DNA of 64,000 nt, taken from the NCBI RefSeq assembly GCF_013113735.1, contig NZ_CP053346.1:2246001-2310000 (forward strand), read 5' to 3'. The DNA is from Sphingomonas sp. AP4-R1. GTDB taxonomy: Bacteria; Pseudomonadota; Alphaproteobacteria; Sphingomonadales; Sphingomonadaceae. Under the pieces are notes generated by a model. It had not been told where the DNA came from and ran no database searches. It saw only the letters and a list, made by a program, of their open reading frames with translations. This document shows positions 1-9,258 of the stretch, one piece after another. Position numbers and translations under genes: made by a program. How positions within the stretch are numbered: position 1 is the stretch's first letter; each line of letters starts with the position of its first letter.

Positions 1-1143
1 ATGCTGCTCGGCATGGCTCTCCAAGGGACGATTTCGGACCGGGTCGGGCGACGGCCGATCATCATCGCCTCAGTCATTGCCTTTGGCCTGTTCTCTCTTC
101 TGACCGGCATGACACAGACCGTAGACCAATTGATCGCTTGCCGGGCGCTAGCCGGCGTCGGAATGGGCGCCGCTATCCCGAACATCCTGACACTCACGTC
201 CGAATATTCTCCAGCGCGTGTGCGGACGCGGATGATGGTGCTGATGAATATTGGCTTTCCGATCGGAGGTCTCGTTGGTGGGCTCATCAGTATCAGCCTT
301 GTCAACCATGGCGGGTGGCGGGCGATTTTCTTTGTTGGCGGCGCCCTGCCGTTGCTGTTGGGCGCGCTGCTGATCTTCGTCCTCCCGGAATCGGTGATGT
401 TCTGCGCCGACCAAGCCGCGCGGAGCGGATCGCAGGTGTGGAAGGCGCGCGCCCGCCGTCTGCTTGCGCGGATGATGCCCGATGAGGAGGCCGACGCGCT
501 AACCTCCGGTGGCTCTGCCGCGACGCCGGTGCTCAAAGAGGAGGTGCCACGCGCCGGTCTGCTCTCGCGCGAGCATCGCGCGCTGACCCTGTTCTGGTGG
601 GTGGCCTATTTCTCCAGCCAGATCCTGTTCTATTCGATGGTGAGCTGGCTGCCCGTTCTTCTGTCGAACACCGGCATGGCCATCCGACAGACGCTCCTGT
701 CAACGACGATGTTGAACCTGGGCTCGATCATCGGCGGCCTTTCGCTCGCTTGGGGCACGGATCGCTTTCCACGAGTGCCGTTTGGCACCCTTGTCTTCCT
801 GGGCGGGGCAGTACTGTCGCTGCTAATCGCGGCGAGCTTGGCCGCACACGGGGCTGGGATCCTGCAACTCGCCTTTCTTGCCGGTGGTTGTTTTGGGGGC
901 GGACAGCTGTTGCTTAACGCCTATTGCACGGCCTCCTACCCGACACGGATGCGTGCTTCCGGTATTGGAGTTGCTACCTTTTTCGGCCGTCTTGGTTCGG
1001 TCGTCGGTCCGGCTGCTGTCAGTCTCGCGCTAGGCGTGGGGTGGGGCGGCTCTATGGTATTCGCCGCGCTCGCGGTTCCCGCGAGCGCCGCCTCCATCGC
1101 TACGACTTTCGCAGTCCGCCGCAGTCGGGGTACGTCAGCCTGA
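1..1143 (+). CDS. MFS transporter, aromatic-acid/H+ symporter type, 5' truncated by window edge
   Basis: This encodes the C-terminal 380 residues of a major facilitator permease that probably imports an aromatic acid or similar carboxylate. The first visible residues already lie inside the fold: the loop 2-3 signature DRVGRR is at about residue 13-18, followed by several hydrophobic helices and a PES motif after helix 6, as in the AAHS subfamily. Full members have about 430-450 residues, so the first one or two helices must lie upstream of the window and the ATG at base 1 is probably internal. It faces the convergent TonB-receptor gene across a strong hairpin. The substrate is inferred only from the neighbouring catabolic genes. 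Confidence 0.8.
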   Translation: MLLGMALQGTISDRVGRRPIIIASVIAFGLFSLLTGMTQTVDQLIACRALAGVGMGAAIPNILTLTSEYSPARVRTRMMVLMNIGFPIGGLVGGLISISLVNHGGWRAIFFVGGALPLLLGALLIFVLPESVMFCADQAARSGSQVWKARARRLLARMMPDEEADALTSGGSAATPVLKEEVPRAGLLSREHRALTLFWWVAYFSSQILFYSMVSWLPVLLSNTGMAIRQTLLSTTMLNLGSIIGGLSLAWGTDRFPRVPFGTLVFLGGAVLSLLIAASLAAHGAGILQLAFLAGGCFGGGQLLLNAYCTASYPTRMRASGIGVATFFGRLGSVVGPAAVSLALGVGWGGSMVFAALAVPASAASIATTFAVRRSRGTSA

Positions 1144-1277
1144 CACCTGGCGGGGGGCAACTGTATACGCTTCAAATACGCATGCCTCCGGCCCATGGAC
1201 CATTTCGGGGGCGGGAAAGCTTGCGTCGAACTTGTACGAAGGGCCTTCGGCACGGTGGTCGGCGTAAGGGAAGGAGA

Positions 1278-1303
1278 GGCCGGACACCCTTTGGTGTCCG
1301 GCC
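1278..1303 (+). terminator. Rho-independent terminator between convergent MFS and TonB-receptor genes
   Basis: An 11-bp perfect stem (GGCCGGACACC / GGTGTCCGGCC) with a CTTT loop is followed on the plus strand by CTTATTT. It lies about 135 bases after the MFS stop and 13 bases before the end of the convergent receptor gene, so it can stop transcription from the left. The minus-strand side lacks a U tract, but the stem could still act from that side. Confidence 0.75.
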
Positions 1304-1315
1304 CTTATTTGGAGA

Positions 1316-3643
1316 TTATTGGAAACGATAGGTGAGGGAGCCGCCATACCAGCGCGGCCGCACATAGACATTCTCGACTGCTGTAACGAACGAGTTGTCA
1401 AGGCCAAAGGTGCGATATGTCACGTTGCTGACGTTGTTGATGAAGAAGGTGGCCTCGATCGGCACGTTGTCCGGCTTGATCGATACGGCGACATCGCCGA
1501 TTGTGTAAGCGGGCTCATGATCCACCGGAGCATTGAACGTCGACAAATACTGGCTGCTATTATGCTTCCAATTGGTCGAGATCGTCATCGAACCGACATT
1601 GCCCAGGTTGAAGTCGGTGGCCACCGAGCCACCATAGCTCCAGGCGGGGGCATTGGGCAGGTCGCGATCGGTTATGCGTCCACCCGGCAACTGCAGGTTG
1701 AGAATAGTCGCGTCGAAAAGGTGGGTGGCGAAGGCCGTCACGCGCAGCCATGGCAGCGGACGGGCGGTGAGCTCTGCCTCCAGGCCCGTCACCCGCGCCG
1801 GCAGATTAACGATAAATTGGTTGCCACCGGTGCTTTGGAAGGCCTGATAGCCCTTATAGCGATAGTGGAACACCGCAGTGTTGAAGGTGGCGCGATTGTC
1901 AAACAGGGTCAGCTTCGCGCCACCTTCATAGCTGGTCAGCACTTCGTTGCCGAATGGTATCCGATTGTCGAACGCAGCCAGTGTTGCCGGCAGCGCTCCA
2001 GGTGCGACCGTTGCTGCGCTGGGCACTGCAAACGGCGCATTATATCCGCCCGACTTTGTCCCACGGTTGACTCCGGCGTAGAGCAGGACGCTGCGACTGG
2101 GCTGAGCATTGAGCTGCAGCTTGCCTGACCAAGTCTCGAAGCGGCGACTGGCGAGATCAGGCCGTCTCTGGGCAAAGTCATAGCTGGTCGCGCCAAATGA
2201 GGTGTGAATGTAACTGAAACGCTTCCAGTCCGAATTGTAACGCAGGCCGCCGATCAGGCTGAACACCGGATCGAAGCGATACTCGAGCTGGCTGAACGCC
2301 GCGACCGAACGGGTGCGCTGACGCGCGTGATAGGCGCCGCTGCTGGCGAATGTGCCGACCGGCACGCCCGCATAAAATTCGGCGAGCAGCGGATCGAGGT
2401 CGATCAGTGGCACCGGCGCATTCGCCTTGATCTGCATGCCATAGCCTCCGACAAGCCATGTCAGCTTGTCTACCGTACCGGACAGACGGAGTTCCTGCGA
2501 GATCTGCCGCCATCTGACGTTGACCTGCGTGGCGAGGAGCTGGCGCGGACTAGCGTCGTAATCCTGGGAGAATTTCTTGTCGATGTCCTGGTAGTCGGTG
2601 ATCGAAACGAGCTTGCTCCAGCCGAAATCATGCTCGTAGCGAGCCATACCGTTCCAGAAGGTTCGGCTGAACCGCCCGGCGAAATTGGAGCTGTTCGTAT
2701 AAGGATTGCCCGACCATCGGAAGCCGGCCGCGTTGCAGCCGGCACAGGTGCCGAACGGGTTTTCGTTGGGGCCGATCGGCACGCCAATACCGTCCGCGTT
2801 CTGCGTTGCGGGAGAAGCATTCTGGCCATTGGTGCGCTCGTCGTCGTTGCGCATATATTCCAGCTTCAGGCGCAACAAGTCGCTACTGCCGATATCGAAA
2901 TCCAGTTGTCCGCGAGCGGCGTAAAAGCGGCTTGTAGGGCCGTCGAGGTCCCGATCAATGAGATTATGATAATAGCCGTTCGAGTGGTCGGTCGTGCCAG
3001 ACACACGGAAACGCACCCGCTCGCCGATCGGCCCGCCAATTGCTGCCTCGGTAGTTATTTGATCGTAGCTGCCGACCGTGACCTTGCCGAAACCTTCGAA
3101 CTTGGCCGTCGGTTTGCGGGTCACAGCTTGGACGAGCCCACCCGTGGCATTGCGGCCGAACAAGGTACCCTGCGGCCCGCGCAGCACCTCGACCCTTTCG
3201 AGGTCGAACGTCTGTCCGCTGATCGCGCCGAGAAATGCGATATACACCTCGTCATTGTAGAAAGCGATCGGGCCTTCCTGGATGTCGGCGAAGTCATTCT
3301 GGGAAACGCCGCGGATATTGAACACGGTGCGACTTGGATTCTGTTGGGTGACCTGGAGCGAGGGAACGACGCGAGCGAGCGCGGTCGCGTCCGAGGTCAC
3401 CTGCACGGCGTTGAGCTGGCTCTGCAAGACGGCACTGACAGCGATGCCGACATCCTGTAAGCTCTGGCGGCGCTTTTGCGCGGTAACAACGATTTCATCC
3501 AGTTGTGAGCCGCTCGCCGCCGAGCCTTTTTCCGGCGCTGGAATGGCCGGTGGGCTCTGGGCGAGAGCGCTGGTGGCGAGGATAGTGGAAGCCAGAGCGA
3601 AATTGACAATGCAGGACTTGCCTTTGTAATGTACGTGCGTCAT
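1316..3643 (-). CDS. TonB-dependent outer-membrane receptor
   Basis: A 775-residue outer-membrane transporter that would import a substrate using TonB energy. The first ~28 residues form a signal peptide ending in ALAQ. The TonB box region reads DEIVVTAQKRR at about residues 49-59. The plug carries the usual LRGPQGTLFGRNATGG motif, and the C-terminus ends in a typical barrel strand (SLTYRFQ). The start has a good ribosome site (AAGGGGGG about 5 bases upstream). The type is the large sphingomonad/Caulobacter receptor family often found beside catabolic genes. It follows the hydrolase gene by 143 bases on the same strand, so it may be co-transcribed or have its own promoter. Confidence 0.93.
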   Translation of the reverse strand: MTHVHYKGKSCIVNFALASTILATSALAQSPPAIPAPEKGSAASGSQLDEIVVTAQKRRQSLQDVGIAVSAVLQSQLNAVQVTSDATALARVVPSLQVTQQNPSRTVFNIRGVSQNDFADIQEGPIAFYNDEVYIAFLGAISGQTFDLERVEVLRGPQGTLFGRNATGGLVQAVTRKPTAKFEGFGKVTVGSYDQITTEAAIGGPIGERVRFRVSGTTDHSNGYYHNLIDRDLDGPTSRFYAARGQLDFDIGSSDLLRLKLEYMRNDDERTNGQNASPATQNADGIGVPIGPNENPFGTCAGCNAAGFRWSGNPYTNSSNFAGRFSRTFWNGMARYEHDFGWSKLVSITDYQDIDKKFSQDYDASPRQLLATQVNVRWRQISQELRLSGTVDKLTWLVGGYGMQIKANAPVPLIDLDPLLAEFYAGVPVGTFASSGAYHARQRTRSVAAFSQLEYRFDPVFSLIGGLRYNSDWKRFSYIHTSFGATSYDFAQRRPDLASRRFETWSGKLQLNAQPSRSVLLYAGVNRGTKSGGYNAPFAVPSAATVAPGALPATLAAFDNRIPFGNEVLTSYEGGAKLTLFDNRATFNTAVFHYRYKGYQAFQSTGGNQFIVNLPARVTGLEAELTARPLPWLRVTAFATHLFDATILNLQLPGGRITDRDLPNAPAWSYGGSVATDFNLGNVGSMTISTNWKHNSSQYLSTFNAPVDHEPAYTIGDVAVSIKPDNVPIEATFFINNVSNVTYRTFGLDNSFVTAVENVYVRPRWYGGSLTYRFQ

Positions 3644-3786
3644 GAAGACCCCCCTTAGGTTCGTAGTTCCTTGTGCAGTTCCTCCGGTGTAATCAGGCTT
3701 CTTCCGAGCCGCTGTTACTTATCCGCGAATGAATTTAATGTCCCGCAGGCATCTTCTGACTTAGGCAGCTGCCCAAGCCGATGAAG

Positions 3787-4497
3787 CTAGTCACGTGCAA
3801 GCTCGTCGATGAGCAATTCCCTAAGACTTTCGGGTTCGTCGATCATGATATCATGCCCGGATTCTATCGTCGTCGTCCTCCACCCGGCTGCGACCTTGTA
3901 CAAATCGTAGAATTGCTGGTAGACCGATCCAGGGAAACGGGTGGACATGACGAAGGTCCGCCGCGTCACCATGTCGAGTTTGTCGCCGAGCCGAATGCCT
4001 TCGATATAGCAGTCCAGCGGATGATCCGTGCTGTTGCGCTCGACCAAGGCGTGATGCTCGGGTGCCGTGCCGAAAAATTCCGGTGGGAACGTCGGTGAAC
4101 GGCCTTGATTGTCGCGCGCTGCTGCGATCATCGGTTCACGGTAAGCTGCGGGTAGCAGGTCGAATAGCGACTGGCCGGCGGCGGGCACGAATGCATCAAG
4201 GTAGAAGAGAGAGCGAATACGATCGCCCATCTGCCCGGCAACACCGGTCACCACCATGCCGCCGTAGGAATGACCGCATAGCACCACGTCATCAAGGTCC
4301 TCCCAGTGGAGCACGTTGGCGATGTCGGTGACGTGGGTCGACAAGTTGATGTTCAGCCCCATAAGATGAGACCGCTCTCCCAAGCCTGTCAGTGTCGGAG
4401 TAAAGACATCATGGCCGGCGTCGCGTAGTAGTCGGGCGACGCGCGAATAGCACCAGCCGCCGCGCCAGCCCCCGTGAACGAGTACGAACGTGCCCAT
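3787..4497 (-). CDS. Alpha/beta-fold hydrolase, methyl-esterase/SABP2-like
   Basis: A 236-residue cytoplasmic alpha/beta hydrolase. The oxyanion region HGGWRGGW is at residues 8-15, the nucleophile elbow GHSYGG at 75-80 gives Ser77, and the C-terminal SGHD gives His215. This architecture is typical of small ester hydrolases and hydroxynitrile-lyase relatives. It lies 9 bases downstream of the RidA gene in the same operon. A role in cleaving an ester or amide of an imported compound fits the context, but the substrate cannot be read from sequence. Confidence 0.87.
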   Translation of the reverse strand: MGTFVLVHGGWRGGWCYSRVARLLRDAGHDVFTPTLTGLGERSHLMGLNINLSTHVTDIANVLHWEDLDDVVLCGHSYGGMVVTGVAGQMGDRIRSLFYLDAFVPAAGQSLFDLLPAAYREPMIAAARDNQGRSPTFPPEFFGTAPEHHALVERNSTDHPLDCYIEGIRLGDKLDMVTRRTFVMSTRFPGSVYQQFYDLYKVAAGWRTTTIESGHDIMIDEPESLRELLIDELARD

Positions 4498-4506
4498 CTG
4501 CTTTCC

Positions 4507-4902
4507 TCATGGTTTGCGGCGGGCGGCGATCGCCTGGATCTCGACTTTGAGCTCTGGCAGCGCCAATGCAGAGATGCCGATCACTGCGCTCGTGGGTAGA
4601 TCGATGCCGTCGAAATATGTCTTCCGGACCTCGATGAAGCCCGAAAAATCGCTCCGCAAATCGGTGAGGAACACGGTCATCGTGACAATGTCGGAAAGAT
4701 CGAGGCCGGCTACCGCCAGTACCTCGATGATATTATCAAATGTCTTGTTCGCCTGGCTCTGGACATCTGTGCCAACTGGTCGGTAATTCTCGTCGACGCC
4801 AACCTGGCCGGCGACGAATACGAAATCGTTTGCGAGAATACCCTGGACATAGCCGTAAGGCGTAGAATCTCCAAGGTTGGGAACGGAAAGAGCTTCTTTC
4901 AA
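4507..4902 (-). CDS. RidA/YjgF/YER057c/UK114 family protein
   Basis: A 131-residue member of the RidA superfamily, whose best-known members hydrolyse reactive enamine/imine intermediates to ketones plus ammonia. Family features seen are the start STPYGYVQGI, the FVAGQVG strand, the QANKTFDNI helix and the C-terminal VEIQAIAARR strand containing the usual acidic and arginine positions. Its start overlaps the stop of the upstream binding-protein-like gene by 4 bases, so translation is probably coupled. A catabolic role, such as removing an imine made in the same pathway, is inference. Confidence 0.88.
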   Translation of the reverse strand: MKEALSVPNLGDSTPYGYVQGILANDFVFVAGQVGVDENYRPVGTDVQSQANKTFDNIIEVLAVAGLDLSDIVTMTVFLTDLRSDFSGFIEVRKTYFDGIDLPTSAVIGISALALPELKVEIQAIAARRKP

Positions 4903-5831
4903 TGGATATCTCCTTTGATGCGACGATCTGCTTCGATCCAGGGATTTTCGTCGAAATACTGATCGACTGGCCCAAGATTGCGAGGCGCGAACTTGAGGCG
5001 AAGCTGCAGCGCTGTCTCCATGCCGGCCCGATCCAGGCGCGCCATCGGGAAAAAGCCCTCGTCCGTTCCCGAGAGGCGATCAGCGGTCTCGATGAGAATG
5101 GCCTCAGGCAAGGCGGGAAGATTATCGCGCAGGACTTCCAGCGCCTCGGTCCGATTAGCGCGATCAAGCATCCAATCAAGCGCGCGGCGGAAGGCGGCTA
5201 TGAAGCGTACGACCGTGTCGCGATTGTCTGCGAGCCATGCGCGGGTCGCTGCGGCGACGACGCCCTGATAGGCGCCCAACTGATTGAGTGCTCGCTCGAA
5301 TATTTTAAGCCCGTGTGTCTGGGCCATGAGATCGAATGGCGTGACGAGCAGCGAGGCTTCCTGGCTTCCCGCGATGAGCGCCTCGAAGCGCTGCGCGACA
5401 CCGCCTATACTTTCCAGCTGCACGTCCGAGGTAGACAAACCAGCCGCTTCCAAGAGAGCGAACAGCACAAACGCATATCCTGTTGACAGCGCGTCGACGG
5501 CTATCCTCTGTCCTCGAAGCTCCGAAACTTCGCCGAACCTCGACTGGCCGACAAGGTAAAGAAGGCCATTGTCGATACCCATAAGGGCGACAGGATCCAA
5601 CGGCGCGCGTTCGCCGGCGTCCGACGCATACGCCAGCACATTATCAAAGCCGGTGAAGGCGATTTGATAGTCACCAGATTGTAAGCCCGACATCTGCGAT
5701 CGGGAGTCGCGGGTCGCATGCACGACGACGTTGAGGCCTTCCGTTTCGAAGCAGCCAATTTTCTGTCCGACCCAGAGCGGCCAGTTAAAACCGCCGGGAA
5801 ATGCGATAACATTTAGATCGGTCATCTGCAT
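4899..5831 (-). CDS. NMT1/SsuA-like solute-binding-fold protein without signal peptide
   Basis: A 310-residue protein with the fold of periplasmic binding proteins for ABC importers of the NMT1/THI5/SsuA group. It shows an N-terminal LNVIAFPGGFNWPLWVGQK segment, the GLQSGDYQIAFTGFDN motif and the LRGQRIAVDALSTGYAF segment. No signal peptide or lipobox is visible, and no ABC permease or ATPase gene is present nearby, which is unusual for the family. It is the first gene of the operon with RidA and the hydrolase. It may be a cytosolic enzyme or ligand-binding protein rather than a transport component. An alternative start two codons downstream (ATG at 5825) does not add a signal sequence. Confidence 0.75.
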   Translation of the reverse strand: MQMTDLNVIAFPGGFNWPLWVGQKIGCFETEGLNVVVHATRDSRSQMSGLQSGDYQIAFTGFDNVLAYASDAGERAPLDPVALMGIDNGLLYLVGQSRFGEVSELRGQRIAVDALSTGYAFVLFALLEAAGLSTSDVQLESIGGVAQRFEALIAGSQEASLLVTPFDLMAQTHGLKIFERALNQLGAYQGVVAAATRAWLADNRDTVVRFIAAFRRALDWMLDRANRTEALEVLRDNLPALPEAILIETADRLSGTDEGFFPMARLDRAGMETALQLRLKFAPRNLGPVDQYFDENPWIEADRRIKGDIH

Positions 5832-6274
5832 TGAGGTTCATCCTGCTAGGCTGGAGCGGAGCCCGCGTCGCGGAGCCTACGTCGTGCCAATGATGAGCAT
5901 CCGGTTGCAGCGCCGCATGGGCAAACGCGCCCTGCATCCGTCTTGATTTGGCAAAAGGTCGATGTTCACCACGCCGTCGCTCTCATCAATGTTGCCAGAA
6001 CTTGCCGCCGACCTCCGTGCGACAAGCTCCAGCCATGATCCAAAAGGGTCAAGCGGCCTCTCTATTGGCTAATATACATGGCATTGGAGCAGAAGCAACG
6101 GGTTTCGTGCATTTTAGGGATTGGTCACGAGCCGATTGAGGCGCCAAAGCGGCTTCGACCTCACGTTCTGCCTGATAGCTTGGACAAGCGCGCCGGACGG
6201 TCTATCCAGATTGCCGAAGCGCGTTTCTGGAAGCCGAACCCGGGCGTCCGCGGTGAAGATGGAGAGTCGATGGC
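5832..6274. promoter_or_regulatory. Divergent intergenic region between the binding-protein operon and IclR gene
   Basis: These 443 bases separate two divergent genes and should hold both promoters. No convincing coding sequence was seen, and short open frames here have no recognisable product. An IclR operator is expected, but I could not define one. Confidence 0.4.
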
Positions 6275-7042
6275 ATGTTTTCGGACTCGTATGAACGAAA
6301 CGAACTCCGCCGTCGGAGCATTGGATCGGTCGAAACAGGGATTCTGGTCCTGCAGGCCATCGTCGATCTCAGACGAGCCGCGTCGCTGAAGGAGATCGCT
6401 GCGAACGCAAAGCTTGAGGCAAGCCAGACCCATCGTTATCTGAGTGCGCTCGTCAACTCGGGCATGGTGAAGCAGACCGAGGCGGGATTATATGATCTTG
6501 GCTATACGTCGATACGAACCGGCCTTGCAGCGCTGTCCCGGTTGCCAATGCTTTCGATAGCCGATGAGATTGCAAGGACGCTTACAACCGAGACGGGGGC
6601 AACCACGCACGTCACCGTGTGGGGGATGCACGGACCAACAATCATCCGGTGGAATCAGGGATCTCCTCCCGTCTACACCGCGCTTTCACTCGGATCGTCG
6701 CTGCCAGTGACGCGATCGTCCACAGGTCGGACATTCATGGCCTATATGCATGACGATGCGCTGGCGCCCTTCCTCAAGGCGGAGGGCCTTGGCATACCGA
6801 TCGAGGAGGATCCGAAGTTGCAGGCGGCACGCGACGAGATAAGGCGAACGCGCATTTCGTCCTTCGAAGAGGCTCTGGTTGTCGGTTTTCCTGCTTATGC
6901 GTCTCCGATTCTGGCCCCACGCGCAGCAATCACCGCAGTCGTGACTGCGGTGATGCCAGAAGTCTTGGCGCGCGAGAGGAGTGCCGAAATTAAGGCCAAG
7001 CTGGTCAAACTGTGCAAGGCGGCTTGCGTCGACTTCGAGTAA
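6275..7042 (+). CDS. IclR family transcriptional regulator
   Basis: A 255-residue DNA-binding regulator. An N-terminal winged helix-turn-helix is at about residues 15-75 (segments SLKEIAANAKL and SQTHRYLSALVNSGM), followed by an IclR effector domain with LGSSLPVTRSSTGRTFMAY and a C-terminal VTAVMPE segment. It is divergent from the operon of the binding-like protein, RidA and hydrolase, so it most likely controls that operon in response to an aromatic or related metabolite. It resembles the second IclR protein in this window (17431-18288), including the SASQTHRYLSSL-type recognition helix, suggesting related operators. Confidence 0.9.
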   Translation: MFSDSYERNELRRRSIGSVETGILVLQAIVDLRRAASLKEIAANAKLEASQTHRYLSALVNSGMVKQTEAGLYDLGYTSIRTGLAALSRLPMLSIADEIARTLTTETGATTHVTVWGMHGPTIIRWNQGSPPVYTALSLGSSLPVTRSSTGRTFMAYMHDDALAPFLKAEGLGIPIEEDPKLQAARDEIRRTRISSFEEALVVGFPAYASPILAPRAAITAVVTAVMPEVLARERSAEIKAKLVKLCKAACVDFE

Positions 7043-7718
7043 AGCTCGCTTCCGCTTCAATAACCTCGCGGAATGAATCGGAGAAATATTGCCCCCAGTT
7101 GGCATGAGCGATTAGACAACTGGCGGTACCGGCTTTGGCGCTATGCGCATCGGTGCTCAGCTTCAATCAGGAATGCGTTCGAAAATGCCGCTGCGCTGCG
7201 ACCCAGGCTGCGTTCTGCTCCTCCCGGCTGCTCGCCGCACAATCGAAGTCGGTAATCTTGCTTTTGCGTAACGTCGTGGAAAGACACCGCTATGAAGGAT
7301 GTCATTATCGTCAAAATCTTCGCTTATCAGGCACGCGCCTCTGTTGCGCGGCTCGCACGCGCCAGGCCGACGGGCATATTCGTCTCGCGGGCTTCACTCC
7401 GCAAAGATACTTTGATTGGCAACACCCTATTCGCTGTGGAGTTCGCCCCGTCTGTATGGGCGCCTTCGCAGGAGCGAGTAGCGAAACAGCGCGCACTGAG
7501 TCTGTTGCTCGCCCATAAAAATCCCTGGAAAAGCGTTAAGGGCTACTTGCTCATCCAGCGGACCTTCGAGTTTTTCCATGGCCAAAAGCGGAGCCGAAAC
7601 GCAAATGCCCCGCCGCGGGTCGCTTTGCAGCAGAATGCTACGGCCGTAACTTCACCGATCCGCGGGAATTACGCTGTTAAAAACGATGCGGTCATTGCGC
7701 TCAGCCAGGGAGCCTGAG
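7043..7718. other. Gene-poor interval upstream of MFS exporter
   Basis: Nothing recognisable is encoded in these ~675 bases. An open frame at 7292-7717 (141 codons) has no visible domain, no good ribosome site and a composition unlike its neighbours, so it is not called. The interval probably holds the promoter of the downstream transporter and may contain remnants of older genes. Confidence 0.4.
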
Positions 7719-9083
7719 ATGGGCCACGAAGGGCTGCCTGTGCCTCGCTTGTGGTTTGCCTCGGCGGCCATGTGGATCGCCATCGCATTGATGGCTATCG
7801 ACACGACGATCGCGAATGTCGCCTTGCCGGTGATTGCACGCGAGTTAGGCACCACGGCGAGCGCCTCGGTCTGGATCGTGAACGCCTATCAGATCGCGAT
7901 CACCATGGCACTGTTCCCCTGCGCAGCATTGGGCGAGCGAATGGGATATCGCCTTGTTTATCAGGTGGGCTTGATCGTCTTTCTCGTCGGTTCGCTCGGT
8001 TGCGCGCTGTCCGGTGGATTGTGGTCGCTTACCGTCGCGCGGTGCGTCCAAGGGATTGGGGCGGGGGGTGTGATGGCCGTCAATGGAGCGATCGTGCGCT
8101 TCACCTTTTCCAAGGCGTCGATGGGCCGCGGGATCGGCCACAATGCGCTCGTGATCGCGGTCGCAACAGCCGCCGGCCCTGCACTCGCGGCCGGAATACT
8201 GGAGATCGCTGCCTGGCCTTGGCTGTTCGCGATCAACCTCCCGGTCGGTCTTCTCTCACTAGTGATCGGCTGGCGCACTCTGCCAGAGCAACGCGGTACA
8301 GTAACGCCATTCGACTGGCGTCAGGCTCTGCTTTCGGCGGCTGCGATCGGTGTGCTGGCGCTGGGCTTCGCGCGGCTCAGCCATCTCGAACTCGGACCTG
8401 CGACCTTCCTGCAAATTGCAAGCGGTACGGCTGCCTTCGCGGTCATGCTGCGGTCGGCGCGCGCGCAACGGCATCCAATCCTGCCTGTCGACTTGCTTGG
8501 CTTTCGAGAGCTCCGGCTTGCTTACCTGGTTTCTGCGTTGACGTTTGCGGCGCAGATGATGGCGATGATCGCGCTGCCATTCTTCCTCCACGCGCAATAT
8601 GGCTTCGACACGGCGACAGTAGGATTGGTCATCACGCCTTGGGCGATCGCCGTCGGGATTACCGCGTTCGCGTCAGGACGGTTGCTCGAAAATTTCCCGC
8701 TGGAGAAACTTGTCTTCGTTGGCCTGGTTGTGTTTGCAATAGGGCTGATGGGAATTGCCCTGATGCCCGATTCAGCATCACTCGCTGCATTGGCAGCCTG
8801 TTCGGCGCTGAGTGGCGCTGGTTTTGGCCTGTTCCAGACGCCTAACAATCGAACCATGCTTGCCGCGAGCCCATACGAGCGCAGCGGAGCGGCCGGGGGA
8901 ATGCAGGCGGCCGCACGGCTGGTCGGTCAGACGGCAGGAGCTGCGTTTGCCGCCTTGGCACTTCATCTGGCCGGTCCTGCGGCGCGCTCCAACATCCTCG
9001 TCGCCGTCGCGATTTCGTCGGTGGCAGCGCTCACGGCGCTTTTCAAGGCGCGAAAGCGAGAAGAAAGCCGCGAAAGCAGGTAG
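7719..9083 (+). CDS. MFS transporter, DHA2 (14-helix) drug/solute exporter type
   Basis: A 454-residue inner-membrane permease. Helix 1 contains the DHA2 signature MAIDTTIANVALPVI. The next segments show the VNAYQIAITMALFPCAALGER motif A region and an SLGCALSG stretch, and the C-terminal half has GFGLFQTPNNRTML as in EmrB/QacA-type proteins. I chose the ATG at 7719 because AGGGAG sits 6 bases upstream; an in-frame ATG at 7686 has no such site. It is a single gene with no membrane-fusion partner nearby. The substrate is unknown. Confidence 0.88.
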   Translation: MGHEGLPVPRLWFASAAMWIAIALMAIDTTIANVALPVIARELGTTASASVWIVNAYQIAITMALFPCAALGERMGYRLVYQVGLIVFLVGSLGCALSGGLWSLTVARCVQGIGAGGVMAVNGAIVRFTFSKASMGRGIGHNALVIAVATAAGPALAAGILEIAAWPWLFAINLPVGLLSLVIGWRTLPEQRGTVTPFDWRQALLSAAAIGVLALGFARLSHLELGPATFLQIASGTAAFAVMLRSARAQRHPILPVDLLGFRELRLAYLVSALTFAAQMMAMIALPFFLHAQYGFDTATVGLVITPWAIAVGITAFASGRLLENFPLEKLVFVGLVVFAIGLMGIALMPDSASLAALAACSALSGAGFGLFQTPNNRTMLAASPYERSGAAGGMQAAARLVGQTAGAAFAALALHLAGPAARSNILVAVAISSVAALTALFKARKREESRESR

Positions 9084-9236
9084 AGGACGACAGCTTTGCA
9101 GGGAATGATTATCTGAACAGGCGGCGCGCTGCGCGAGGACTCGGTGCTGGCTGACAACAAACTCCTTAGGCGCACCGTCGCCTGGCGCTCCACAACCGTA
9201 ACCGCGCACCGAGCTTCTAATTACATAGTTTGACAG

Positions 9237-9257
9237 CGTGGGGTTCCCAACCCCGCG
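9237..9257 (-). terminator. Hairpin after the pirin gene
   Basis: A 9-bp stem with a CCC loop (around GGGGTTCCCAACCCC) lies directly after the pirin stop codon on the minus strand. There is no U tract on either side, so it is at best a weak terminator or an mRNA-stabilising hairpin. Confidence 0.35.
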
Positions 9258-9258
9258 A

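Noticed and set aside
2204..3460. A 418-codon plus-strand open frame inside the TonB-receptor gene
   Set aside because: It is antisense to a clear receptor with plug and barrel motifs. High GC creates long antisense frames, and the peptide has no domain.
7292..7717. A 141-codon frame between the IclR and MFS genes
   Set aside because: No domain, no ribosome site and basic low-information composition. It ends just before the real MFS start.
9237..9257. A strong rho-independent terminator after the pirin gene
   Set aside because: The stem is good but there is no U tract on either strand. It was kept only as a weak hairpin.
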